This document shows positions 47,081-57,696 of a stretch of DNA of 64,000 nucleotides, piece by piece. Source of the stretch: Psylliodes chrysocephalus (lineage: Eukaryota > Arthropoda > Insecta > Coleoptera > Chrysomelidae). The stretch is taken from NCBI GenBank assembly GCA_927349885.1, contig OV651824.1, positions 13,663,746 through 13,727,745 of the forward strand, read 5' to 3'. Numbering within the stretch: position 1 is the stretch's first letter; every line of letters begins with the position of its first letter. The notes beneath the pieces are model-generated. The model had not been told where the DNA came from, made no database searches, and worked only from the letters and a program-made list of their open reading frames with translations. A program made the position numbers and the translations under genes.

Positions 47081-48114
47081 ATTAGCATTGTCTTTTCTGA
47101 GGTTTATTATTATAGGGTTTACTATGGTTTCCATTGCTGTATCTACTTTCCACCTTTTTAACATGATCAATGTATTTTCTCCAATGTTCTCTATTCACAT
47201 TTGAAACTGCCTTCAAAAACAAATTTCGCATATCAAGTAATTTAAATCACATACTTTGATTACTATACAAGGCAAGAGAGAGGTCCGACACGCCCAACAT
47301 AGGGCGCGGCTATTTTGAACCCTGTGACACAGTTTACAGCTAAAGAATCAGATCGCTCACTCTGCGTCGGCACTTTGGATCTCAGTGTTTCAGTTTATAC
47401 ACTGCAACTCGGATAATACAATATATGACAACCGCCTATAATAAAACAGCAGTCTTCTGCGTATCCTGAATTTGTATCCCTGGAGTGGATGTTATTTTGG
47501 AACTTTCAACTGGTCCGAGTGAGCTAACTGATTCTTTAGCAATAAACTATGACTTCAAAAATAATATTCACTGACACTGACAGCAGCAAGCAAAATATCA
47601 GGTGCGTTTTAATAATCTGCTTCTGCTTCCGGAATTGTCGGTTTAGTCGTTTTAACCTGTCAGATTAAAACAAGAAAACCGACAATTCCGAAGCAGAAGC
47701 GGATGATTAAAACCATTGATAAGGCAACGTAAGGATACGTCATATGTATTATTTTTGATATACAAAAGTGGGACCGGTAGGCGTGGCTTTTGCACTCACT
47801 AAAATGGCGGAAGAGCAGAACCGGATTTACAAGTTTTTATTGTACTATTTCTGGTTAAATATCATTATTTGAACTATAAAAAAATAAATTTCCTTTTTAT
47901 TGACATTGACTTAAAAGGTAGTGGAAGGCCGAGGTTATAAAAGAAGGGGGTTTAAAAGCTTAAATATGCCCGGTTTTCAGCCGAAAGGTGCGAAATAAAG
48001 TAAATGAAAAATAAAATATAACTGATTTAATTATCACTCAAGTGGCTATTAAGCGCTGGAGAACATATTATTTGCAAAATTGCAACTAATCAATGACCAT
48101 GATATGACTAACTT

Positions 48115-48228
48115 GGGGCCGATTCCACCATTGGGTTTAACGAAGTTTAAAATGACATTTTTACATAAAATGTAATTTTAATCCTCAATTAATAGTTTAA
48201 ACTTTAACACACTGGTGGAATTAATCCT
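48115..48228. mobile_element. Small MITE related to 34503-34693
   Basis: GGGGCCGATTCCACC at the left is inverted relative to GGTGGAATTAATCC at the right. The interior AACGAAGTTTAAAATGACAT matches the copy at 34.5 kb. Confidence 0.65.
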
Positions 48229-48885
48229 AAAGCGTTGAAATCATTCACAGAAAAAATAAATAGTACATTTTTGGTTCACATAAGCGACAAAAGTAAACAG
48301 AGTTCGATTTATTGGATCAGTCGTCACACGTTTGAACTAGGGCACATAAATAGCCCAATATTTAGTTTTTTGTTTTTCTATGAGCCCAATGCTTCTGTCT
48401 TTAAATCGGAAAGTACAAGGTCGCAAATGTCAAGTAATCTAACCTTACTTTAATTAACAGCTTTCTCGAAATTAAGAACAAATGTTCATACACTAAAAGC
48501 TCGATGATCAGATACGAAACTTAATGCAAGGCTCGCGGAAAATGGCTAATAAGCAATCTCTGTGTAGGTAGATGCACTATTCAGGAAATCAAAATGTGGA
48601 TTAATCTTACTTGGTCTTGGTACTTTTGTAGATTCAGACTGAAAGGTGTATATCTTCATGCAAGACATTCAGTAAATCAGCGAAGCCATGCTTATATTGA
48701 TAGCACTCGTGGTATTATTACTAAATAAACAGGTCAATAACATTTTAGTATCAACAAAATTAAATATAAGTATGAATTTATAAAGTTTAAATGTTAAAAG
48801 TGTTTTAATAACTATTTTTTTAACTGACTTTATTAGTGTTCAAATTCGTACTACAGAAAATACTTTTTTATTTTTGTATGGAGGT

Positions 48886-49250
48886 ATATAATAATAATAA
48901 TACTCTCCCTAATTCACCCCCTTACGAGTGAATTTTAACCCCAAAAGCTGAGCTTGTCCGGGGAAAGGGACGGCTATTATTATTATTTGCCGTGGCGCTC
49001 CGGGGCGACTTAAAGATGATTGATGGTGCCATTTGACTTACAGGTGAGGAAAACCCGGAAAACCTCACCCACCATCATCGAGACGGTAATGTATGGCGAA
49101 TTTTTTTAATCTGCATGTCATATCAACAGAAATTGAATTTCTATTAATACGCCACACATCAAATCCTAAACCGAACCATGCAATTTAATTAAAAATCCAC
49201 ATGGTCTGGTCTGGGATTCGAAACCCAGCAGTCTCAGACTCATATTATTT
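48886..49250 (-). mobile_element. SINE with tRNA-like head and (ATT)n tail
   Basis: Read on the minus strand, the element begins near 49250 with GCTGGGTTTCGAATCCCAG (49217-49235), a T-arm and B-box-like sequence. It runs through GCGCCACGGCAAATAATAAT and ends GGTGAATTAGGGAGAGT followed by (ATT)n at 48888-48902. The last ~110 bp are identical, as far as I can read, to 57587-57696. No convincing A box was found, so tRNA origin is likely but not certain. No ORF is present. Confidence 0.6.
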
Positions 49251-50059
49251 ATGTATGGGCCAGAGCCCATTAAAACAATACAATAATACATATTACAGAT
49301 ATTAAATAATAATAAAATCCCAAATAATAATAGGTAAATTAATTAAAAATATGTACATATTAATTATTAATAATAATTAATGAAAAATCTAAACATAACT
49401 ACTAAATTCTGTGGGAGAGATATGTTAAGTCGATAAGCAGATATTATTCTAGGAATAAAAGAATGAGAAGCATCATCTTAATGCATTGTTCGATATTAAT
49501 TTATTCTTGAGGACTTTCCAATATAGCACAAACACATTTCGAAAATATTTCAAAAATATTACATTGAAACATTTCTGAAATGTGAATGTAACGAAAAAAT
49601 ATCCTGTAAATATAATATTTCACAGTAATATTTCTGAAATAAAAATTAGAAATCTTTTAGAGATATTAAATAGTAATATTTCAGAAATTCTAGCTTTTTT
49701 TAAATATTATTAGACTAAAAAAAGACATATAAATATACATGTCTATTTAAAATACACAAAATTCAAACATTGATTCTTAAAATAAACAAATAAATAATTT
49801 TTAAACATTATTTCATAAAATATAAAGGCGAATCACTTCATTTCCAAGTCCTTTAAATGCACTAATTTGAAACAGTTTTTTTTTTTAAATGCCCCAAGTA
49901 AGGAAACATTTACGATTATTACAACCTAATCATTAAGATCAATTAGAAATTTTATTCTAACTTATCAAGGGATGAAAAAATTCACAAACCGATATTTTAC
50001 TCTCTAATATACCTTAGAGTCTAAATCACTTAACTGCACTATACTCTGCTTTAACATCA
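49251..50059. other. Non-coding AT-rich interior
   Basis: No gene. The stretch 49837-49881 (TCACTTCATTTCC to CACTAATTTGAAAC) is a diverged copy of 50289-50335. Confidence 0.45.
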
Positions 50060-50305
50060 CTGAAATAACTCAAAAGGCTTGATTCTCTTGAGTCTTCTTA
50101 TTAGATTGGCATTGTTGAGGAGCTGGATAATCTCGAGGTTTCCATGTTGGAGCAGTCGTTGGTGACTACTGGCAAATGTTTGTTCCTATTAAGATCAGTA
50201 TTGTGGCAGTACCATGTTTCTTAATACTTTATTCTGGAAACGTTGAATAACTTCGATGTCACTTTTACTGGCACATCCCCAAAGCTGGCGAATCGCTTCA
50301 TTTTC
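50060..50305 (-). pseudogene. Jockey-clade LINE C-terminal fragment
   Basis: The minus strand reads QLWGCASKSDIEVIQRFQNK and then VLRNMV, the conserved block after the RT domain in jockey-clade proteins. After a frame change comes WYCHNTDLNRNKHLPVVTND and RRLKRIKPFE. No other part of the LINE is nearby. It is a short dead fragment inside the 47714-51090 element. Confidence 0.75.
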
Positions 50306-51000
50306 ACCAATTCCTTTAAACGCACTAATCTGAAACAAATTATAGGTAAGTAAAAAGGTATATTAATATTGTTTTAAATTAACTATAATAAAACAAACAA
50401 TACTTAAGCATACACAAAACATGAAGCTCTACTTTTCAATCAGCTGTAGAACTAATAAATAAAATTGGTGGAAGGACCGCAAATGTAGGTTATATTTAAA
50501 TAGAAATAAGAATATAAAATGCCTATAAATCTGATAAACGAAATAGCGTACGATTAATGTACTTCTCAAGAAAATGCTTGGAACATATACAACTGAATTT
50601 AGGAGGTTCCCAATTATGCTTCTTGACAAACTGTATTCACGCGCTACGTTTTTCAGGATTTTTTGGAAATCTATAAATATTATTTCGTATGAAGAAGTAT
50701 TTATTCCAATATAGGTGGGCCCAAAAGTTGATAGATGATTTTTTTTGCATTTTTAAAAGCATACTTTTACACATTTTATACAAACCTGTCATAATACTGT
50801 CCTGTATAATATTTATAATTTTGATACTAACCTATGAAACGTTATTCCAGTCGATTTTTCACAAAAACGTCTATCGCTGGAACAGGAACGTATAACACAG
50901 CAAGGCATTATATACTTTATAAGTTTTTAACACTCAAAATTTGCTCAAACACAAATTAAATTCAAATTTAATTACACAAATGACACTAAAAATATAACCT
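50306..51000. other. No supported gene
   Basis: Two short ORFs on opposite strands (50429-50629 and 50689-50895) are hydrophobic and AT-biased, with no family signature. Confidence 0.4.
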
Positions 51001-51308
51001 ATAAAATTTGACAATTTGCACTCACAGTAATGGCGGACCGGTCCCACTTTTCGTTTACGTATGTCGTATCCCTAGGTTGCCAGATCAATGATTAAAACGC
51101 ACCTATTAAAAATATTGCGCCAAGATGTAGGCAACACGTAATAAGGGTTCAAAATGGCGGAGTTTTCTATCTCCTTTTAAAAGGCACTCAGAAAGCTGCG
51201 CAGTGCGACCATTCTCCGTATAGTAAAAGAAAATCAAAGTATGTGAATTTAAATGCATTGTTTCGAAAAATATAACATTTTAATTGTGACCAGATCCGTT
51301 CAATAATA

Positions 51309-52205
51309 GCGGATTCGACTGGCTGCATTAATGCGCATTTAGTTCGACTTTTTTAAGTGATGTTTGTTCGACTGGCAGAACCTAATTAATTAAAAATCAA
51401 TTATTGCATTCGACTGAAATTGCTCAGTATTAAGACATAGTGAAATTTTTGTTCGACTGTCAGGCGCTCTTGCTCAAAGTTTGAATTTTTTGGAACTGTA
51501 CTTTTTTTCAGTGCCAGTGTCATTTTAGAGGTTAGGATTTATTTAATATATTTAAATATATTATCATTTTTGTCTCTATTATTAGTGAGAATGGAATATC
51601 TTTGAAATTAATAGAGATTTAATTTTTGGTTTGGCAACTATAAATAAATATCGTTAAAAAATTGTTAAAAACCTGAAATGTCAAGTGCTAACTGTGCCAG
51701 TCGAATAAGGATAAAGATGCGCTACACCATTGTCGAACTCTAGCTCCTACATTGCTATGTGCACTGCTAGATATGAATTTGAATTATAAAAATGCTGCCC
51801 AAAATCAATTCCGAACTGAAAGCGCTTTGTCATCGAGCAAGAGCATTTCAGCCGTATGCATAGTCGATCGCCAGCGACTCGCCAGCAATTCGCTGGCGAT
51901 CCGCCGGCGAAAGCCCAAAAAGCTGGCGACTCGCCGGAGATTGTCACCGGAATGTCATTTCACGCAAGTGCATGTTCTTTTATAGGGAAAAATTTGATAT
52001 TCGTTTATTATTTTTTGAGTTTTAAGAAATGAATCATGAATAAAATGCGAGAGATACCGGTGATAATCCCTATAAAAGAAAATAAAAACTTGCGTGAAAT
52101 GACATTCCGGTGACAATCTCCGGCGAGACGCCACCTTTTTGGGCTTTCGCTCTGGCGAGTCGCTGGCGATCGACTATGCATACGGCTGGAGTCGAATCCG
52201 CTATA
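51309..52205. mobile_element. Element with ATAGCGGATTCGACTGG ends
   Basis: ATAGCGGATTCGACTGG (51309-51325) is mirrored by GGAGTCGAATCCGCTAT (52189-52205). The word TTCGACTG or its inverse recurs at about 51342, 51370, 51409, 51453, 51698 and 51733, giving many internal near-terminal motifs. A GC-rich foldback is nested at 51850-52189. No transposase is present. Confidence 0.65.
51850..52189. mobile_element. GC-rich foldback element, ~125-bp arms
   Basis: CAGCCGTATGCATAGTCGAT at 51850 is mirrored at 52189. The arms include CGCCAGCGACTCGCC, CGAAAGCCCAAAAAG and CCGGAATGTCATTTCACGCA, with loop sequence of about 110 bp. Within the left arm a GCGACTCGCCAGC word is repeated. Its base composition is far GC-richer than the surroundings. 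Minor asymmetries suggest age. Confidence 0.8.
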
Positions 52206-52658
52206 AGATTTAACGCTGCGTGGTAAGGAGGCAATCTGGGAATTTCAATTCCTTTTTCTCAGGCCATCTCCTCTATAATATATTTTTATTTTATCTTCTA
52301 TTAATTATTAATTCTGCCTTCAAGGATTTAGGAGTACTGATAATATTTTTATAATGAAGCCATTTTGAAATATCTTCTTTTTCCATCTTGTTGTAGGTAG
52401 TGACTGCATTAATCGACTGTGATAGGATGCATTATCCAAAACAATAACGAAATTAGAATCTACAAAAAATATATTTTATTTTAAAACAAAAAAAAAACAA
52501 ACAATTAAATAAAAATGTCTTTTGGTTGGCTTTACATAGCACCAACATTTTCTAAGCCGTCGATAATACCTGCAAACAAAAATAATCGTTAGACTGCACC
52601 AGACGAAGGAAGGCAAATGTTAAATTTTAGGATTTTTTCATGTTGGATATTCATTGCT
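52206..52658. other. No gene recognised
   Basis: AT-rich spacer. A few pyrimidine tracts and one 8-9 base A run, no supported ORF. Confidence 0.5.
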
Positions 52659-53100
52659 AATTTGTAATTTCAAAGAAGGCAGCAGGACACCTAGACAATT
52701 TTGAGTTGAAACTTATGCCAAATTTTTAGGCTATTAAATATTATCTTTAAAAAATACAGGGTGCTTTGCTAGCTTTGAACAAAGCCATCAAAGCACATCT
52801 GTTCCAACAAAGCACTCTGTATTTTTTAAAAAACACTATTATTTTCGAAAAGTTATATAATATTTTAAGAGCAGAAAAATAGCTTAAACATAAGACATAC
52901 GTAGATTTTGTTCCAACAAAGCACCCTGTATTATTTAAAAATAGCAATTTTTAGTAAAGTTTCATATTTCAAGAGCCTAAAAATAGCCTAAAAATACGGT
53001 GTTGTTGTTTTTAGCCTTAAAATAGCCTAAAAGTATGGCATATGTTTTAAATCAAAATTGTCTAGGTGTTCTGCTGCCTCCTTTGACATTCATTTGTAGA
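52659..53100. mobile_element. Foldback element with internal CAGGGTGCTTTG repeats
   Basis: ATTTGTAATTTCAAAGAAGG and CACCTAGACAATTTTGA (52659-52710) are mirrored at 53055-53100. Inside, TACAGGGTGCTTTG (52755) is mirrored by CAAAGCACTCTGTA (about 52808) and again by CAAAGCACCCTGTA (about 52918). ATAGCCTAAAA words are repeated near the right arm. Confidence 0.7.
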
Positions 53101-53199
53101 TTGTTTCATTTATCTTCTAAATAATAACAATCGTCTTCAGTCTCAGTCTATTTCAGTTTACACTTCGCGAAAAGTCGAAGCGTGAGTGGACCGTTCGCG

Positions 53200-53360
53200 C
53201 CGGCGTAGTTTGGACTCTAAAAGGATCCGAGACTAATATTGGTAATTCGAATACGAATCCTTGAGGATTTCCTCGGCGAATCCGTATCACGGATCCTTTT
53301 TTTCTTAAGTATTCGAATACCGCTCGCGGATCCTCAAAAAGGATTCGAATCTTCCCCAGC
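53200..53360. repeat. Cluster of GGATCC/GAATCC inverted words
   Basis: AAAGGATCCGAGAC, CGAATCCTTGAGGATT, CGAATCCGTATCACGGATCC, CGCGGATCCTCAAAAAGGATTCGAAT: repeated and inverted copies of a (C)GGATCC/GAATCC core within 160 bp. The origin is unknown. It adjoins a transposase relic. Confidence 0.55.
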
Positions 53361-53790
53361 TCTGCTCCACGTAATGATTTCATCTTTCTCTGTTAAAGAG
53401 CTGTTTCTGTCACGTTTTTTGTAACGAAAATTTAATTCATGTAATATTTTTTTCCGGTGGAAATATGATATATTTGGTAGAGTGGGGCTATTTTTAATTT
53501 CTGAGTGTAATATTTGAAAGGTAGGAAGTTTCAATAAAGGTCTTATTTCTTCCTGGATTTTTTTAAGATGTAAGACTTTTCCAATAACTGTATCTTCTTT
53601 AACAATGTTTATACACTGTCAGTTTAAATACTCAAGTATAGGTCTCACATTTAGTGCCTATTTGATCCACAGAAAGTAAAATAAAATCTTCTCGAAGATT
53701 ACTAAATACATTAAGTACGATATTTTTTTCTTCTAGGTCGTTTAAGCGTACTTGTGCTTTCAATATTTCTTCATGCACTTGCCATTCTTA
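53338..53790 (-). pseudogene. Tc1-like transposase relic (N-terminal half)
   Basis: The minus strand reads VRLNDLEEKNIVLNVFSNLR near 53740-53680. After breaks it enters the open stretch 53534-53334: LPNISYFHRKKILHELNFRY, then KKRDRNSSLTEKDEIITW. Leu-Pro-Asn followed by a Ser/Thr-rich turn, LxxLNFKYxKRxRNSxLxxxxDIIxW, is the helix-turn-helix to catalytic-core linker of a widespread insect Tc1-like protein family. The DDE core that should follow is missing; the repeat cluster at 53200-53360 starts instead. Assigned by remembered pattern, so family-level only. Confidence 0.5.
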
Positions 53791-53794
53791 TATA

Positions 53795-54689
53795 ACTGTA
53801 AAATTATAATATATAATAATACAAAATTCCGAATTAATTAAAATACATACAATACGGCTACGAATAAAGTCTGACTTATCTGTCAAAAGAAAAGGGTTAT
53901 CATAAAAATCGCGAAAATATAATAAGGTATAAATAAACTGTCTACCTCTTGAACCTACTACGTTCTGAAAATTAAATTACTACACTCCTTTTTTCTCTAG
54001 ATTATATTTATAGCCCAAATCGTTTCTCTTTAGAGTTTGTCGCCTTTTCCTTTTAAAAAAACGTCATATTTATTTGTTTTTCTAAAAACTGAAATAAACA
54101 TTATTTTTCTTGTGGATCGTTCTACAGAGATAACCCCTAATCGTTTCTAAGTTAATGGCAGACTTGAATAAAAGCCAGTAGGTATATAAATCAACATAAT
54201 TCGATTCATTTTTCACCGTCGTATCACTTGAATGTACTAATCATAAATTTGGGCGACTCACGGGAATCATGATTTATCGGCATTTTAAATTTAACAACTG
54301 GGTTATTTGTCACCAAGATGATGCCACAACCCCGGGGGCTTCTGACGTCCTAACGTTGAAATAAATTCGGGAATTATTAGAGAAATGATGAAGATATTTT
54401 ATCTTATTCTGTTTCTGGTTTAAGGGTAGTCCTGACCTCTCCCGTATACAATTAGAATCTAACAAAATCATGGAGCTAATTATTTATTGGAATTCTAAAT
54501 TAGTGCCATTTATATTGTTGTGACAGTCTATTTATTTGTTTACCATTCTATTTTGTATCTTTCATTTCGATAGTCGGTAATTATTTACTTGATATAAGTT
54601 AAAATAAACTGATTTGCACGATTAAACTTCTAAGAGAGAAAAAATAAGTTTTTTGCGTACTGTTATTTGTATCTGTAACGTGTAGCAGG
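53795..54689. other. No gene recognised
   Basis: AT-rich sequence without supported ORFs or inverted repeats. Confidence 0.5.
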
Positions 54690-56530
54690 TGAGTTATCCC
54701 ACGCCATTTCGGCCTCACAAGGCTTATTGTGCATCCTCCTAAATAAATAGGCACCTCCTAGCTCGAGAGCCAGCCTACAAATTTAATGAAAGTTGACAAC
54801 GTCGCCGAGAGGTGCTTCTCTTATATCGGCCGGTGTTAGTCGATTTTCGTAGAACACAAATCTAATAAATAAGAGCGTTGATCATTCGTAAAGGATATGC
54901 TCGTTGGTCTCATCTTCTTGTTCGCACATTCTGCAGAGTGCAGATTCTGACAGCCCGTTGATATGGTGATGCTTCCGTACTTGGCAATGACCAGTCAGAA
55001 TGCCTGTGACTACGCGCAGATTTTGTCTAGTCGTAGTCAAGAATTTTCTTACTGTAAAGTTTTCTTGAATTTCACAAGGGAATGTTTTTAATTAGGTTTG
55101 TCACTACCGATGTTGTCAGTCCAACAGAAGGGTTAGGTCCAAAAAGTATTTGGTTGGCTCCCTTCTTAGCAAGCGAATGAGCAAGATGGTTACCTTTCGA
55201 TGCAGCGTGACCTTTGATCCATCTTAAGTTGACCACATTGTTGATGGATACTTCGGCCAAAGCTTCGTGACATTTTAGTACTAACCCTCAGTCACATACT
55301 TTGATTTTCTTTTACTATACGAAGAATGGTCGCACTGCGCAGCTTTCTAAGTGCCTTTTAAAAGGAGATAGAAAACTCCGTCATTTTGAACCCTTATTAC
55401 GTGTTTCCTACATCTTGGCGCAATATTTTTAATAGATGCGTTTTAATCATCCGCTTTTGCTTCGGAATTGTCGGTTTTGTTTTATTCTGACAGGTTAAAA
55501 CGACTAAACCGACAATTCCGGAAACAGAAGCGGATGATTAAAACGCACCTGATATTTTGCTTGCTACTGTCAGTGTCAGTGAATATTATTTTTGGAGTCA
55601 CAGTTTATTACTAAAGAATCAGTTAGCTCACTTGGGCCAGTTGAAAGTTCCAAAATAACATCCACTCCAGGGATACAAATTCAGGATACGCAGAAGACTG
55701 CTGTTTTATTATAGGCGGTTGTCATATATTGTATTATCCGAGTTGCACAGTGTATAAACTGAAACATTGAGATCCAAAGTGCCGACGCAGAGTGAGCGAT
55801 CTGATTCTTTAGCTGTAAACTGTGTCACAGGGTTCAAAATGGCCGCGCCCTATGTTGGGCGTGTCGGACCTCTCTCTTGCCTCGTATAGTAATTAAAGTA
55901 TGTGATTTGAGGTCTGTGCAGGGTGAGTAGTGCCTGTCTGCTATCTGTATAGATGAGCATCTTTCAATTTTGTCACCGTCTATAATATGTTTGGCAGTTT
56001 GTCAATTGTAGACAGATGGGTTGCATTCTTCCTCTGCCCAGTCGGCCACGTAATAATCGAGTCAGCAGTGTGACAGCAGAGGTTTTAATGCTATCTTAGA
56101 GGTTTGCAGTTTTTATGCCATCCTCTTTGATAAGCGCACCAATACTGAGGTGTGATCTCTTGAAAGCGCTTTGTTGGAACCTTGTTGTCTGTGGGAAATC
56201 TTCGATTTCTTCACAGTAGGACCTCCATGCGTCTCTCTGTTTTGTCTAATGATTTTTTTTTGTATTCTCTAAAGTGAGATTTGTAAATATCCCAGTCCTC
56301 TTTAAGTTTTGTGGTTATTACTTTGTTAAAAGGTTTCCTAGCCATCTTTCTAAGATGATCCAACTCGTGACACCATCATGTGGTAGTCATTTGTTAAACC
56401 AGCCTCAGGGGGCAGGATTTCTTATAGGCATTATTTGTTGTGCTTTGTATAGTGTTCTAGTACTTTTCCAGAGCATTGTTATTGTTTGGTATTTCGGCCT
56501 CCAACTCTCTTAGAGCCTCTTGGAGAAGGT
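54690..56530 (-). pseudogene. RNase H-bearing LINE relic with the RT domain deleted
   Basis: Minus strand, 5' to 3': a linker between endonuclease and RT (REYKKTIRQTKRDAWRSYCE, with EEIEDFPQTTRF, ~56330-56190) leads, with no RT motifs between, to MLIYTDSRQALLTLHRPQI (RNase H, 55960-55905). A MITE interrupts at 55293-55904. RNase H resumes with LVLKCHEALAEVSINNVVNL, then RWIKGHAASKGNHLAHSLAK (55270-55150). After breaks comes the C-terminal zinc knuckle region TGHCQVRKHHHINGLSESAL, then CRMCEQEDETNEHIL (54990-54880). This order fits R1/I/LOA-like elements that carry RNase H. Loss of the entire RT, several stops and the MITE make it inert. Confidence 0.75.
55293..55904. mobile_element. CACATAC MITE without the 3.4-kb insertion (612 bp)
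   Basis: CACATACTTTGATTTTCTTT at 55293 is mirrored by TTAAAGTATGTG at 55904. The interior contains its own inverted pair CCGCTTTTGCTTCGGAATTG / CAATTCCGGAAACAGAAGCG around 55450-55535. It matches the two outer parts of 47248-51245 in reverse orientation, with only scattered differences. It interrupts an RNase H coding region. I do not see a clean 9-bp duplication here, so the insertion may have lost a few bases. Confidence 0.88.
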
Positions 56531-57560
56531 GAGCATAGGTTACCCTGTCTGTCTTCCTAGGGTTTCGAGATAACATAGAAGTCAGCAACATCAAGTTTAT
56601 TTTGAATGTTTACCAGCGGTGATATGACATCGAAATGTCATCAGACTCATGCCAATTTAGAATTATTGATTTATAAATACCAGTTGTTGCTACACATTAC
56701 TTAGTAAAGAAGAAAATAAAACAGTTAAATTAAAATGTAGTTATTATGATGTTACTGTTATAATTTGTAATAAAAATTGACGTTTGTGACAATTTGTAAC
56801 CTAATTAAATTAATAACTGAATTTATGTGAAATATAGTAACTTTAATTTCATCAGACCCTCGGAGTAGCTCATGTCAGGATCATGGAGTTCGAGCTTAGA
56901 ATTTTCTAACAAACCAATGGAAGCATCATCTTTAATTAAAAAAAAAAGAAATTGTTCTAAAAATGGTTAAGGATGCATGTATTTAGATGGGTAATAATTA
57001 CAAATTATGCTATTAATTTGCTAGTTAAAAGTAAGGAATAAATTCAAAGAGTGAAATTAAAATATAACTTTAATATTAAGATCAGACACTTAACAATTTT
57101 CCAAGTAGTCATATCAAAACAACAAATAGTTAACTTAAAATCTCATTGAATTAAAAGAGAGTAATTTTAAAGATTATCTTTGGCAAAACAAATGTCCGGA
57201 TTACTGGCAGACACTTAGCTAACTTGGATTGACGGTCGAGGAGTTACGCCGTTCACTGGACCGTTAATAAGAAGATACTACTGTTTTTTTCCCTGGAGGC
57301 TTCCTCTTAATGCAAGCCGGCTGGTATCCACGTTCTCTAGGCCGGTATTGGTATCCTTTTTTGCACGGCTTAATTGATGAGAAGATACTACTTTTAATTT
57401 AGGCCGGTCACTTCTTTTTGAATATAGGCCGGTCACCTCTTTTGTTGCCGCTCTCCTTTTTTAAATAAAGAAAAAAAAAACGGTGTCAGTCACGGGTAAA
57501 AAAAACCTCTCCATCTCTTGATATGTGTTACATAAAAGAAAGTACAAAATAAGTACTTTT
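56531..57560. other. Non-coding; small direct repeats at 57260-57440
   Basis: No gene. AGAAGATACTACT occurs at 57268 and 57381, and TAGGCCGGT at 57339, 57401 and 57425, giving a short decayed repeat cluster. A weak tRNA-like word pair (GTAGCTCATGTCAGG and GGAGTTCGAGCTT, 56862-56897) is noted but the spacing is too short for a tRNA. Confidence 0.4.
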
Positions 57561-57696
57561 AATATAATAATAATAATAATAATAATACTCTCCCTAATTC
57601 ACCCCCTTACGAGTGAATTTTAACCCCAAAAGCTGAGCTTGTCCGGGGAAAGGGACGGCTATTATTATTATTTGCCGTGGCGCTCCGGGGCGACTT
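57561..57696 (-). mobile_element. 5'-truncated SINE copy with (ATT)n tail
   Basis: 57587-57696 repeats the last ~110 bp of the SINE at 48886-49250, and the (ATT)n tail lies at 57563-57586. On the minus strand it starts inside the SINE body at AAGTCGCCCCGGAGCGCCAC. 5' truncation plus a microsatellite tail is the usual outcome of LINE-driven insertion. Confidence 0.75.

Larger units (their letters stand above)
47714..51090. mobile_element. TIR element with 8-bp duplication ATTAAAAC, inside the CACATAC MITE
   Basis: CATTGATAAGGCAACGTAAG at 47714 is mirrored at 51090 (reverse complement begins CATTGATCTGGCAACCTAGG). The arms share GGGACCGGT and TTTGCACTCAC further in, over about 100 bp. ATTAAAAC lies on both sides (47706-47713 and 51091-51098). 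An 8-bp duplication and the CAxxG tip fit a hAT-type element. No transposase is seen; the interior holds a small MITE, a SINE and LINE debris. Confidence 0.82.
47248..51245. mobile_element. MITE with CACATACTTTGATT ends, split by a 3.4-kb insertion
   Basis: CACATACTTTGATTACTATA at 47248 is mirrored by the sequence ending TCAAAGTATGTG at 51245, and AATTTAAAT flanks both ends as a 9-bp duplication. 47248-47713 and 51099-51245 together match the 612-bp element at 55293-55904 in reverse orientation. The foreign block between them is 47714-51090. Confidence 0.88.

Noticed and set aside
56862..56897. tRNA-like A-box and B-box words (GTAGCTCATGTCAGG and GGAGTTCGAGCTT)
   Set aside because: Spacing is too short and no cloverleaf stems form. 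At most a decayed SINE head.
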